Below, in pieces: positions 25,401 to 37,200 of a stretch of 64,000 nucleotides of DNA (its first letter is position 1; every line of letters begins with the position of its first letter). The translations under genes were made by a program, and so were the position numbers. Origin of the DNA: Ovis canadensis (lineage: Eukaryota; Chordata; Mammalia; Artiodactyla; Bovidae). The stretch is taken from positions 114,294,501 through 114,358,500 of the forward strand of contig NC_091248.1 in assembly GCF_042477335.2 (NCBI RefSeq), read 5' to 3'. The notes under the pieces were generated by a model. It searched no databases and was not told the origin of the DNA. It worked only from the letters and a program-made list of their open reading frames with translations.

Positions 25401-28400
25401 TTATATGCCTGTACTGAGAGATGGAGGAGAATTGGGTGATGTGAGAATACAAAATCCTCATTGACTATAATCAGAAGACAACTGATAATGTCTAAAAGTG
25501 GTAACAATTAATATGTGTGTGTTAAGTCGCTTCAGTCGTGTCCAACTCTTTGTGATCCTGTGGACTGTAGCCCACCAGGTTCCTCTGTCCATGGGATTCT
25601 TCAGGCAAGAATACTGCAATGGGTTGCTATGCCTTCCTCCAGGGGATCTTCCCAACCCAGGGATCGAACCCACCTCTTTTATGTCTCCTGCTTTGGCAGG
25701 CAGGTTCTTTACCATTAGCGCCACCTGGGAAGCTACAATTAAAATAGGAAAGTCATATAGGACTGTGGCACTTAATACCAGAAGAAGCAATTAGGAAAGT
25801 TAAGTTTTTGGCTCTGGGTTGGGGGAGGTCTGTGGAAGAGACAGCTATTTTTTTTATTATGATCTTTTTCAATATTATTTGATTTTTTTAACCCTGCTAG
25901 GAGCATTTTGGTAAGATAAGAGCTGCTCCAGAAGGCAGCCTGCTCCATTTCCCTCTTCTCTCTTGTTCCCCCACAGAGATTTCCTTGTGTCTGACTGATG
26001 AGTTCTGTGCTGCAGAAGGACCATCTTTCCTCTCTGACCATTTGCTGGAAGAAAAGCCCTGTGCTTCTGGTTAACCCAGCCCTTGTGGACACTGTCACTA
26101 ATTCTCCTGGAGGAGGGAGAAGCTCTGCTGAGCTTGTGACTCGGGAGGAGAGTGCCCTCTGGGAGGGGCAGGGAGTGCTTGGACCCTGACGGTGGGTGGA
26201 GGTGCTGCCCCCTCGCGGGAGGTGGAAGCACTGCTGGGAAGGCCAGGGGGTGCTGAACTGGACCTTCCTCACGGCCCGCTCATGGTCCCAGGCAGCTGAG
26301 AGGCAGCTTGATGGTGGAATCAGTGTTTCCCTTTCCTCTGTTGATCAAGGAGGGAGACCTGCAGCAGGTCTGAGGCACCGCTAGACCTGGGCGATGGTCC
26401 CCCACTGGCCCCATGACTCATGGCCGTCTGTGAAGCTTCTAAAGACTCAGTGCTCCCAGGGTTACTTTCCGAGAGGACCGACTGACAGACAGCCTTTCGG
26501 TTTTCTGCCTCTTTGGCACAAATCCTAATAGAACTCCAGTTTGTGATGGCCTTTCAGGAGGCTCAGAGCCTGCACAATCGGTGGGGCTACTTTCTCTGGG
26601 TTCCTCTCAAAAGGGAGGAGAAAGGAATCAACCCGTGTAGAGTGCCTTCTGCATACCAGGAATGTTACCCAAAGAGGTTAGGGAAGAGGTTCCAGGGTCC
26701 CCGATGTGAGGGGTGGAGTCGAGATATCAATCCAGGTCCCTCTGAACCTAAAGCTACCATGCGACATGCCTTTCATGGCAGCCAGCTGGAAACCACTCAT
26801 CTAATTCAACCCCAGGGGAAATTCTTGGTCCCCCAGACAGCATGGGCCAGCCCATATTCCTTATCTTTATTCACAATCACAGTCCTGACGCCGGCCCCAA
26901 ATACCTGGGCCTGGTCCAATGGCAGCCCCAGGCTCAGCTTTAGCGGGATAGTTGTTAGTTGTTTAGAAAACAACTGTGCTGTTTTCTCATGTGTTGTTCG
27001 GTGGGCTCAGGTCTGTTCAGATGTCCCCCTCCCCACTGTGAGTGATGCCACGTGCTTGGTGATTTAGCCTGGGTGTGGTCTGTGATTATGAGATAGTGCG
27101 TCAAGTGGGGAAGAGCGAGGGCTCTCGAGTCAGCCAGGACTTGGCTGTGTGACCCTGGGCAAGTTATTCAACCTCTCTGGGCTTCATTTCTCTCACCTAA
27201 AAAAATAAATGAGGACTCTATGACTCCCAGTCTTTGGTAAAGCTGTTGTGAAGATGAAATGACACGTGCAAACCAGCTAGCCTGGCCCGCCACCTTGACA
27301 GCTGGGGTTCCTGGTGGTTCTCCTGTTACTCAGTGGTCCCACAGTCCAGGTCTGTGGACACTGGCACACAGAGAAGGCTGAGGCACAGTAAATAAAACCC
27401 TGTCTGGTGGTGGCGTCTGTTAGTTTTCTAGCCCGCTGATTTTTCTTTTACAATAAAACCTTGGTTATTCAGAACCCCTCTGGGAGTTCCAGGATTCTTA
27501 AGGATTAATCATTTTCTAAAATGTGTTGCATCCTCACATTTGCCATGAGCCTTCCTTTCCGCAGTATCTAATTTCCAAGACTAATATTCTGTGAGTTGGG
27601 AAACTAGATAACAGAAATCGTCAGAACTATGTGCAAAGAAAAATTAGATTCTAAGATGAGAGCTCCTCCTATGGCTAGAGTGCGTGGATTCTGTGACATT
27701 TATGTTGGCAGTGTTACTGCCTTACTGCTTTTCTGCTCTGTGGTTTTTCTTGGTGTGCCAAAACCCTGGGCTTGGAGAGGTATTTCCGGACAGTGCTTAA
27801 GAAGAGATGGGCTCAAAGAGACAGCTTTGAAAAGGTGGAGCAGAGGATAGTAAGCTCAGGTTCTGGAGTTAAGATGACCTGGGTTTAAATGCCTGCACCC
27901 ACAGATGGTCTGGGACCAAACATTGAACCCAGATACCCTCATCACTCCGTGTAGTAATACCCAACACTTTGAAACCATCATATGTGTGCCTTAAGTAAAA
28001 TGATGCAGGAAAGGCCTGGCCTATAGGAAGTCCTCAGAAAGGGCCCATTATTATTGTTAAATGAAGTGAAAAGATGAAATGCTTCAAGATGAGATTCAGG
28101 GTCAGGAATCAGGTATGCCAGCATGACCATGTAGAGGAAGAAATGAAATAAGAAGGAGCAAGGTGGATTTCAAAGAAAAAGATTCTTTCAAACTTTCTTA
28201 AGTGAAGGGTGAGGACATCTCTAGAGTTTTCTAACCCAGCCTGGACTGAGAGGCACAAAGACCTAAGTGGTGAGTAGTGCAGTCTACTAATGAACTAGTT
28301 CATTGTTAGTGAATTGCAGGTGACATCTCTTAGTGATGAGCTTTTAAAAACATCACTCTCTTTGGATTGGGATTATTTATTGCTCTCTAGATATGTCAGG

Positions 28401-30881
28401 TTTTAATTGTTTTTAGAAAGCTGTTGCTGTTGTTCTTTAATAGGAAGAGGGCAGTTGTGGCTTTAATCATAGTAGTCTGAGGAGAACAGAAATCTGGATG
28501 TTGATCTTGGTTCGGTGCTTTTCTCACTAAGAACATCATCAAGGGCATCGTCAGGAAGAAAGACAGAGATGGACCAACCGATCATTCGTGAAGATGAGCT
28601 GGGCACTCTGATGCACACTTTCTCACTCAGAAAGCTTTTAACATCCTCACAACTCCCCATGAGGCAGGTACTTCTATTGTTCTGATTTTCCAGGTGAGTA
28701 AAATGGTTACAGTTTAGAGAGGTTACAGGGAAAGAAAAGAATGTTGCCCATTCCAGTTCTATAAGGATCAAGCCCTTAGCTCCTGCAGTCATGCACCCTG
28801 AGGGGAATGCAGGATGGAGAAAAACAGGAAGCCTCTGTACTTTGGGTATTGGCCCTAAATAGTTAAGATGGGTATCTAAGGAATCATTTCAATGGCTCCA
28901 GATTCTTATATCTTCTCGTAAATAGAAAAGCACTAAAATCATTAACTGGAGATGCCTGTTGTGATTAGCAGTAGTCTTCTGATGTTTGACTACATGTTTC
29001 TTTTTTTTCCCAGAAAAATAAATTCCTATATTTCCTGGCTCCTGCCTCAGCTCTTTGGAGCAGTTCCTCAGTAACCCAGGCTGTCTCCCAGGCCATAGTC
29101 CTCAGTAAGGTACCCAAATAAAACTTAACTTGCAACTTTCATTTCAGCCAACACACAATTTGCTCAAGACTAGGTAGTGACAACACTGGATTCAAACTCA
29201 GATCTTCCTTGCTCCCACCTTGGACCCTGACCCTACCATGTTGCCACTGTCCCTGCTCATGGTGGTGACAGCCAGAACCTGGCCAGATGTGTGGATCTGA
29301 CTGTGTCCTGACACGGGCACGGGTGGCACTGCACGGGTACTGTCAGAAATGCAGCTGCTCAGCACCCTGCTGTTGGCTGCGCACACCCAAGCTCTCCTTG
29401 CAGGTCGGCTGGGGGTGAGCCTTGTCATATCGGGAAGGTGGCAGTCCCCCAGAAGATTGGTGGTGGTCGCTGGAGATGGGCCTATATTGAGGCTCTTTTG
29501 GTTCATCTGAACAATTTGCAGTGAGTCCAGGATGGGATCCTGGGCAGGTTCCCCTCAGCACTGAGCTAAGCCCATCAGAGCTGGAGACTTCACGGCATCA
29601 TCCCAACCACCTCCCTGGCAAAGAAGCGATGTCCAGTGTAGCTGCCTCTCTGCCCTTCCCTGGGGGCAGGAATGCTGATTCTACTGGTTAAGTCTGTGCA
29701 AGCTCAGACACCCTCCTAACCACCTGTTTGTATTCCCTGAGGACAGAGGTGTGCAAACTACTCACTGCCCCTGAAACCTCAGGGGCTGCTGTGGGAATGG
29801 GGTGGCCACAAGCTGTTGCAGCGGGCCCAGGCAGCCAGGGCTCTGAGCCCTCATGACCAATCAGAGTAGGACTTCCTCTTCCATCAGTTTCATATATTGA
29901 TTCTCCTAAGATTTAGTTTCAAAAAAAGGTTTCGTTACTTAAAAAAAACATGCTTTGCAAACCTTACCCTGCTGCTGCTGCTGCTAAGTCACTTCAGTTG
30001 TGTCCGACTCTGTGCGACCCCATAGACGGCAGCCTACCTGGATCCCCCATCCCTGGGATTCTCCAGACAAGAATACCGGAGTGGGTTGCCATTTCCTTCT
30101 CCAATGCATGAAAGTGAAAAGTGAAAGTGAAGTTGCTCAGTCGTGTCTGACTCTTCGCGATCCCATGGACTGCAGCCTATCAGGCTCCTCTGCCCATGGG
30201 ATTTTCCAGGCAAGAGTACTGGAGTAGGGTGCCATTGCCTTCTCCGAAACCCTACCCTAGGGAAGGCTAAAGCAGAGAGACCCAGATGGATGCTGACCTG
30301 GCCGGAAGTCAGCCCAACGCCTGCAGAGCTTAGAAGTGCTGACTTACCAGGTGCCCCTAGTTTCTGCTGTTGCTGTGGAAACACTGGCTTGGCCTCAAAG
30401 GGCTGCAAGATCTGTAGGTTCCTGGGCTTTGGGCCCCCCTTGTGGTCTGGGCATGGGCTCAGCTCTGGGCTGTGTCTGAATGGCTGTGGGTGATGGGCAT
30501 CTGATAAACAGATGCTCAGTTTATCCTCACAGGCTTGTATATGTTGAGGGGGAGGGAATAGGATGGGAGGTCAAGGGGGCGGGGTGTCAGCCTCTATAGT
30601 AAGCAGAGGCCAGAAAGGCAGAGTAGAGAGTGGCATATGAAATGCCCCCAGATTTAAACAAACAGTCAGGGTCTGGGCACCGGTCAGGAATTGGTGGGTC
30701 AGAAAGATCAGAAGCCAATAGGGAAGCAGATTTCAGGATATCAGACTCTAGCATCACTTGGCTGTAGAGGCTGTTTTATTTTTACAGCTGGAGCTGCCTT
30801 GCCTCTTCTCTGGCCCTGGCAGGAGCTAGAATCTAAATGGGAGTTGCTAGAGGCCTGCAGTGTAGGCCACTGAGACAGCAG

Positions 30882-30916
<35 letters not shown>

Positions 30917-31030
30917 ACACGCATGTGCACATGTGCATGGAGCTGCCTTGCCTCTTCTCTGGCCCTGGCAGGAGCTAGAATCTAAATGGGAGTTGCTAGA
31001 GGCCTGCAGTGTAGGCCACTGAGACAGCAG

Positions 31031-31069
<39 letters not shown>

Positions 31070-31183
31070 ACACGCATGTGCACATGTGCATGGAGCTGCC
31101 TTGCCTCTTCTCTGGCCCTGGCAGGAGCTAGAATCTAAATGGGAGTTGCTAGAGGCCTGCAGTGTAGGCCACTGAGACAGCAG

Positions 31184-31215
<32 letters not shown>

Positions 31216-34200
31216 CACACGCATGTGCACATGTGTTTGGTGGGTAGATAGAGAGCAGGTGTAATCACTACCAGAAATAGTTTCTGACCCTGGGCACTCC
31301 TGAGACTCTTTCCAAGCCTCAGTATTCAAACTATGCCATTTAGTTCCCCAGAGCACCCCTGGGCCCCCATCTCTATGCCATTCTCCTATAAACAGTGACT
31401 CTCAGCTCACTTGATTGACACAGGTACTGTTCTCGGCTACAGTAATACATTAGAAGGGCTTAGAGGACTTTCAAGGCAGATATGATGATAGTAACGAGAG
31501 TCACAATGCAAGCAAAGCAAGCAAGCAAAAACATGCCAAAAAACAAATCTGAAATACAGAACTGAGCTCTGGGCACCAGCAAAGGGGAGCAGTGGCTGGG
31601 TGCTTACAAGCTTGAGAGAATCCTAAAGTCAGAGGGCCCTTAGAGCCCAGGCCCTCCCCCAGGGAATGGCGTCTACCTCTAATGTCCCTGATTCAGTCAG
31701 CCAGCTTGTGCCTCTGGGGACAGGAACAACAGGACCACATGGGGTCCCCACTTCAGAGTCTCCCCTCTCAAAGAGGGGAATCTCCCTTATGCTGCTTTGC
31801 CTCTGGTTCTGGTTTGGCCCCTCTGAGCTTGGTGTGTTGGGCTGCACAAGCCAGGAATCATGCCCTTCTCGAGGCCTCTCTTCCTTTCTCATGTGACTCA
31901 GCTAGATTTTAGGCATCTCGGGTACCCACCTCTGAATGAGTAACTTATCCAGAATTTACTGCCCTGGACAGTGAACATAACAGTCACTTATAGAGGATTA
32001 AGAGATAGGCTCCTCTGACCACAGGATTTTCCAGGCAGGAATACTGAAGTGGGTTGCCATTTCCCTCCTCCATGGTTTTTCCTGACCCAGGGATCAAACC
32101 AGGGTCTCCTGTACTGCAAGCGGATTTTTTACCGACTGTGCCGCCAGGGAAGCCCATTAAGAGGAACAGTGCGTGTAAAGGACCTCTGCACTTTGGCAGC
32201 CACCTTGGATGGAAAGCTTACACCGAGGCTGTACTCAGCTGAAAGCCAGGTTCTTTTTCACACAAACTGCTGACACTCATCCTTATTAAACTTCATTTTG
32301 CCAGTCCCAGTCCATTGCCTCTTCCTGGCAGCATTGATTCTGTCACTGTACATTAGCTGGTCCATCCAGCTTTGCATCATCTGCAATCCCAGTAATATGC
32401 CTTTCCTATTTTCATTTGTGTTCTCTCTCCAGCACGATGCCAACATGTTATGAAAGATCCTTTAAGTGCAGCTATTCAACCAGTACTCAAGCTACTCAAC
32501 CGTGCTATTATCCAGCCCACATGGGCTCCTCTGATTGAGAAATTTTTATCCCTGGAAATACTGAAGGCTCCAAAGAAAAAGTTAATTTATGTTCAGCAAC
32601 TTCTGTTTAAAAGACTGGGAAATTGTAAAGCTTTATGGAAAGACTTCAATCAAAAAGCAGTCAGTATACATTTTGGGCACTTGATAATCAAGGGTAAATT
32701 TCACTTATCTAGAACATTCTCTCATGGGAAATTGTGTAAATCCTCTGCAATGCCAATAATAGTGTCATACTGCATAGAGTCTTCTGTGTTACTCCATGTG
32801 GTTTATACTTTCTCTCTACTAGACTAGAATAGAAACTTCTCAAGGTCAGGAGCCATTTCTGTCTCTTTTCAGCACCTGAGTTCAGCTGAGAGAGGACAAT
32901 CTAAGCTTTGCACAGTGACCTCTTAACCTGCAGACTGACAATCCATCACTGTAAAATTTAGCCACTTATATGCACACACATCCAGCCCCAGTGGGAAACC
33001 CAAAGCATTAGCTATGAGATTCAAGAAGGCAAAAATATATTTCACTTTCATTTTTTATCACCTGCAAGGTATCTGTAACATCCCACAGTGCACACAGCAA
33101 GTATAGCACTCAGAAAAAAAATTTTTCTGAATGTTGACTGAATAACCCAAGAGACAGAAGCCACAGATTCAGGGTCACACTGATCCTATTCACTCGCCTT
33201 CCTTCACATGGAGAGTACACTACTGACACACACCATCAGGAACACTGCAGTGGAGAAACATTAACAGAGGCTGGCGTGAGAGTGGACCGGATGAAAAAGA
33301 CATCGTAAATCCTAGAAGGGCTGAAGCTGGGTGGAGAGAGGACATAGAAGGTGCGCAGCTGGGTGGAGAGACGATACGTCTACGGCAAGGTTTTAATCTG
33401 ATGCTCTCCTGTACCATTTAAGGGACAGATGAACCCATTTGCACAGATGAACCCATTTGCAGGACAGGAGTAGAGACACATGTAGAGAATGGACATTTGG
33501 GCACAGTGAGGGAAGAGAGCATAGCATTAACATATATACACTGCCATGTGTACAGGAGATAGCCAGTGGGAAGCTACTGCAAACCACAGGGAACTCAGCG
33601 CGCTGCCCTGTGACGACCTGGAGGGGTGGGAGGGAGGTTCAAGGGGGAGGAGATATATGTATATACACATATATGTTGTTATTTGTATCCATTGCTGTTG
33701 TTGTACAGCAGAAACTAACTCAACGTTGTAAGGCAATTATACTCCAACTAAAAAAATCAAAGGACAAAGATATCAGGGCGGTCCCAAAGGAAGGGACCAA
33801 CGCATTTAGTGTTGGAAAGGTTTTGGAAAGGCTTCATCCAACAGGGTAACTGCCTAGGATTTTAAAAGCTTAAAGGATTGGAGAGAACTTCCTGAGGTGG
33901 AAGGGTGGCCTGAGTCCTGGCAAGGGGCTGGGAAAGCACAGGTGGGTTTAGGGAGTGAAAAATGGATGCTGTATCTGAAGAGGGGGGTTCCTGTAGACCC
34001 CCATCTCATTTTTCCCAGAAAGCTAAAGCACGTGCTGGTATAGGAGATAAGTCAACGGCTGAGGAATAGATATGTTCTCTGTCTGCAAAGTCAACAGGCT
34101 CACACAGGGTTATCACCCATGTCCTGTACCCAATTGGCATTTCCTTTAATCTGAGTTTAAAAGGCTAGCTAAACAGATTATATTTGGTCTAAACTGCACC

Positions 34201-37200
34201 CTGGAGCCCAGCTGTTAAATATCATCACCAACCAAAGCCACTTTATCAGGCCAATGGGGTAGAATTTTTCACCTCAAATGATAAAACTGGCTCCCTGGCT
34301 CTTCCAGTGTTTTCCATCTCTAGCTCCAGCAATAACAACACCTAATCTCTCCCCAGACAGTCTCCTTTTTCTCCTTACAAAGTGCCATTGCCTTTGAAAA
34401 CAACTGCCTCCCTAGACTCCTTATGGGTTGAGCCTTCCTACCAGTGCGGTGGGCAGACCCTAGGATGAATTGTTGCCTAGCAACATCCCTAGTTTGTGGA
34501 GGGGCTGATTGGCCCACCAGTCTGTAGGATCCTGCTGCAGGAAGCCCTTGGAGAAATAGAGACATCATCTGCTTTAAGGTTGCAGCATGCTGTTGGCTTT
34601 TGGGCTGCCTGTAGTGAAATACAAAGATATTAGTTTTTAAATGAATAGTTAGCTCACTTTTAAAATGTTACTTAGGTTTCAATTCTTTCTGTAACTTTTT
34701 TTCTCTGCTCTCTACTTTCACCTTCCGACACACTGGCTTTTTTTTTTTTTTTTTTTTGATTCATTGGCTTTTGCTGTCACAATTTTGAAGAGAAACCTGC
34801 CAGACAAGTTCATACTTTTCTCTTAAGAAAAGTAATATTGACGCTTGTTCTTTTAGGCATGCATATAGACCTGAACTACCTCCTCTCTTTCCACAAAGGA
34901 AGGGGGGCAATTGGAGAGACTGGCTAGTGCTTCAGGTCCCAGGCGAGTTTTATGTGGGTCCCAGGATACTGGCGTTAGACCCATTTCAGGAATCAAAGCA
35001 CTGCTGAGCGTTTGGGGGATCGTACCCTTTTTGGAGAGTCTGAAGCTGTTACAACTACTAAATGCCAACCAACCAACAAACTAATGTACCAACCATCCCT
35101 AAAACAAAATGTTGCAAACCAAAAAGAGCCAAATAAAAACTGGCCAGTCGAGTCCATCCCGTAGAAGGACATATTAGTTTGTAGTCAGGAACAGCAATTA
35201 GTTGCTCTGTTCTGTCTGACTCTTCATGACCCCATGTACTGTAGCCCACCAGGCTCCTCTGTCCATGGAATTTTTTAGGCAAGGATACTGGAGTGGGTTG
35301 CCATTCCCTTCTCCAGGGGATCTTCCTGACCCAGAGATTGAACCCAGGTCTCCTACAGGATGTGACTAACTGCAGTTAGAGGGAGCCTAATTTTATCTTT
35401 GGACTTTCACAAAAAGTTGTTATTCATGGTTAAGGCATCCTATGGACCCAGGTTCATTATTCCTTCCTCATATCACACAAGTGAAGAGTTATACAGTTTT
35501 TAGTAGTAACTTATCATGAAGCTATGTAGTACTTAATGGGGTATTTTTCTGACTGTACAGTAAGCAAGTACATAGACTGAAATCTAATAGGTATGAGTTT
35601 GAATCCAATTCTGCTGTTTCCTACTATGTGATCTTAACTCTGAACATCTTTCCTCATTCTGTAGAATGGAAATATTAAATGTCTGTCTGGTAGAGCTCTT
35701 GGGAGTATTAACTAATACAGTACTTCTGAGATTGTGCCTGAGTCTTAGCAGGCATTCAAACAATAGGTCCCTTTCCTCTTTTCTTCTGAGCCTCTGTCCT
35801 TAACTAACCTCTACATTCAATCTTCAGAAACCCTAAGCAGGGACCAGGTGCTATAACGAGATAGTCCAAATGGAACCAGGTGTTAATGAATGAGGACCGT
35901 TCTTCATCTTGCTCTTGGTGTCTGGCTGTGATATTCTTCTTTCCTATTTGTGGGAGGCTTAACTGTTTGCCTTCAAATCTGGCACCACTCTGGGCTTCCT
36001 GTTGACAATTTCTGTCAGGATGCCAGAGAGAGTGAACAGAGGGCAGAGTCTAGGTAGACAGCAGTCAAGGAAAGAATATGCAGTAATCCTGAGTTGGAGA
36101 AGAAGAGGGGGACATGTTTTTTAGAGGAACTGAATGAAGACATTGTCAGGCCTCAGGGAAACATGGTAAGTTTCTCTGTCGGCAAGCATTTATTGAGCCC
36201 CTGCTCCACAGAGGCTCAACTTTATCATGAGATTCCAAAGACCCGAGACCTGACTCCTCTTTTGAGTGTTTAGAGTCTAAAGGGACAATTGAAAGACAGA
36301 GAAAGGAATAGGGAGCAATCTGGTTGAATGTGCCAATCACATGGTTCCTAAAGGTTTTCAGGTTGAAGGAGCATTTGGATCCAAAAGGCTTCCTGAAAGT
36401 GGCAGTTCAAGGGAGATGCAGGTCATGGGTTGAAGGAAAGGGATCCAGAAGAGCAGGTGCAAAGGCTTAGTGCTAATGGGTTGGTCCAGAGGGTGAAAGA
36501 AGCCCCTCCTCAACGCTCTGTGAATCTCCCTTCACCTCCAGCCCTCTCTCACTGGCCCGGCAGGGACCAGGCAGGGGCCACCAGTGGTCTAACCTCGCTG
36601 GATCGCAGGACTCCGAAGAACGGGTAGAGGAAGGCAGGCACCAGGGCTGCAGCTCCAAGAGGCACTGCCTCGGACACCCAGTACACGGCGGTCACGATCA
36701 ACACATAAGCACATGAGGCCTCCTGGAAGGGGAGGAAAGTGGGTGGTTAGAGACAGCATTGCCACCGAGAATCCAAAGGAGAGCCGGGGCAGAGGCAGCG
36801 GTCACACAGACGTCAACACGGGCGCTGGCACACAGTCCTGGGGGTGGGTGCAAAGCTGGACTTGGCCAGAGGAGTTTGCTGGATTGTTGTTGTTTAGTCA
36901 CTAAGTCATGTCCGATTCTTTGTGACCCCATGGACTGTAGCCCGCCAGCCCCCTCTGTCCATGAGATTTCCCAGGCAAGAATACTGGAGTGGGTTGCTAT
37001 TTTTTCCTCCAGAGGATCTTTCCGACTCAGGGACCGAACCCGCATCTCCTGCACTGTCAGGTGGATTCTTTACCAATGAGCCTCCAGGGAAGCAGTTTGG
37101 TGGGCAAGTGCCATCATATTATGGTGGGTGAAGGTATGGCTGCTCCTTGGGGAGATTGATGTCTGGCACGTGGTTTGCATGGGTTTGCGACAGGGAGGCC

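Larger units (their letters stand above)
22716..36593 (-). other. SLC13A4: SLC13A4 intron 2, 13.9 kb
   Basis: The largest intron. It holds seven Bov-A SINEs, a BovB 3' end (23110-23333), MIRs, a triplicated TG-bearing minisatellite (30790-31235), an L1 3' end (33528-33757), a poly-T run (34739-34757) and older fragments. An AT-rich stretch (23780-24260), 26250-27080 and most of 33760-35180 hold nothing I can name. Confidence 0.85.

Noticed and set aside
26513-27067. A plus-strand ORF of 184 codons
   Set aside because: The start is TTG, no ATG near the beginning, no similarity to known proteins, and it lies in an SLC13A4 intron antisense to the gene.
30885-31216. The alternating TG/CA runs as a CRISPR-like array
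   Set aside because: The units are contiguous, near-identical copies with no unique spacers, in a mammalian intron.
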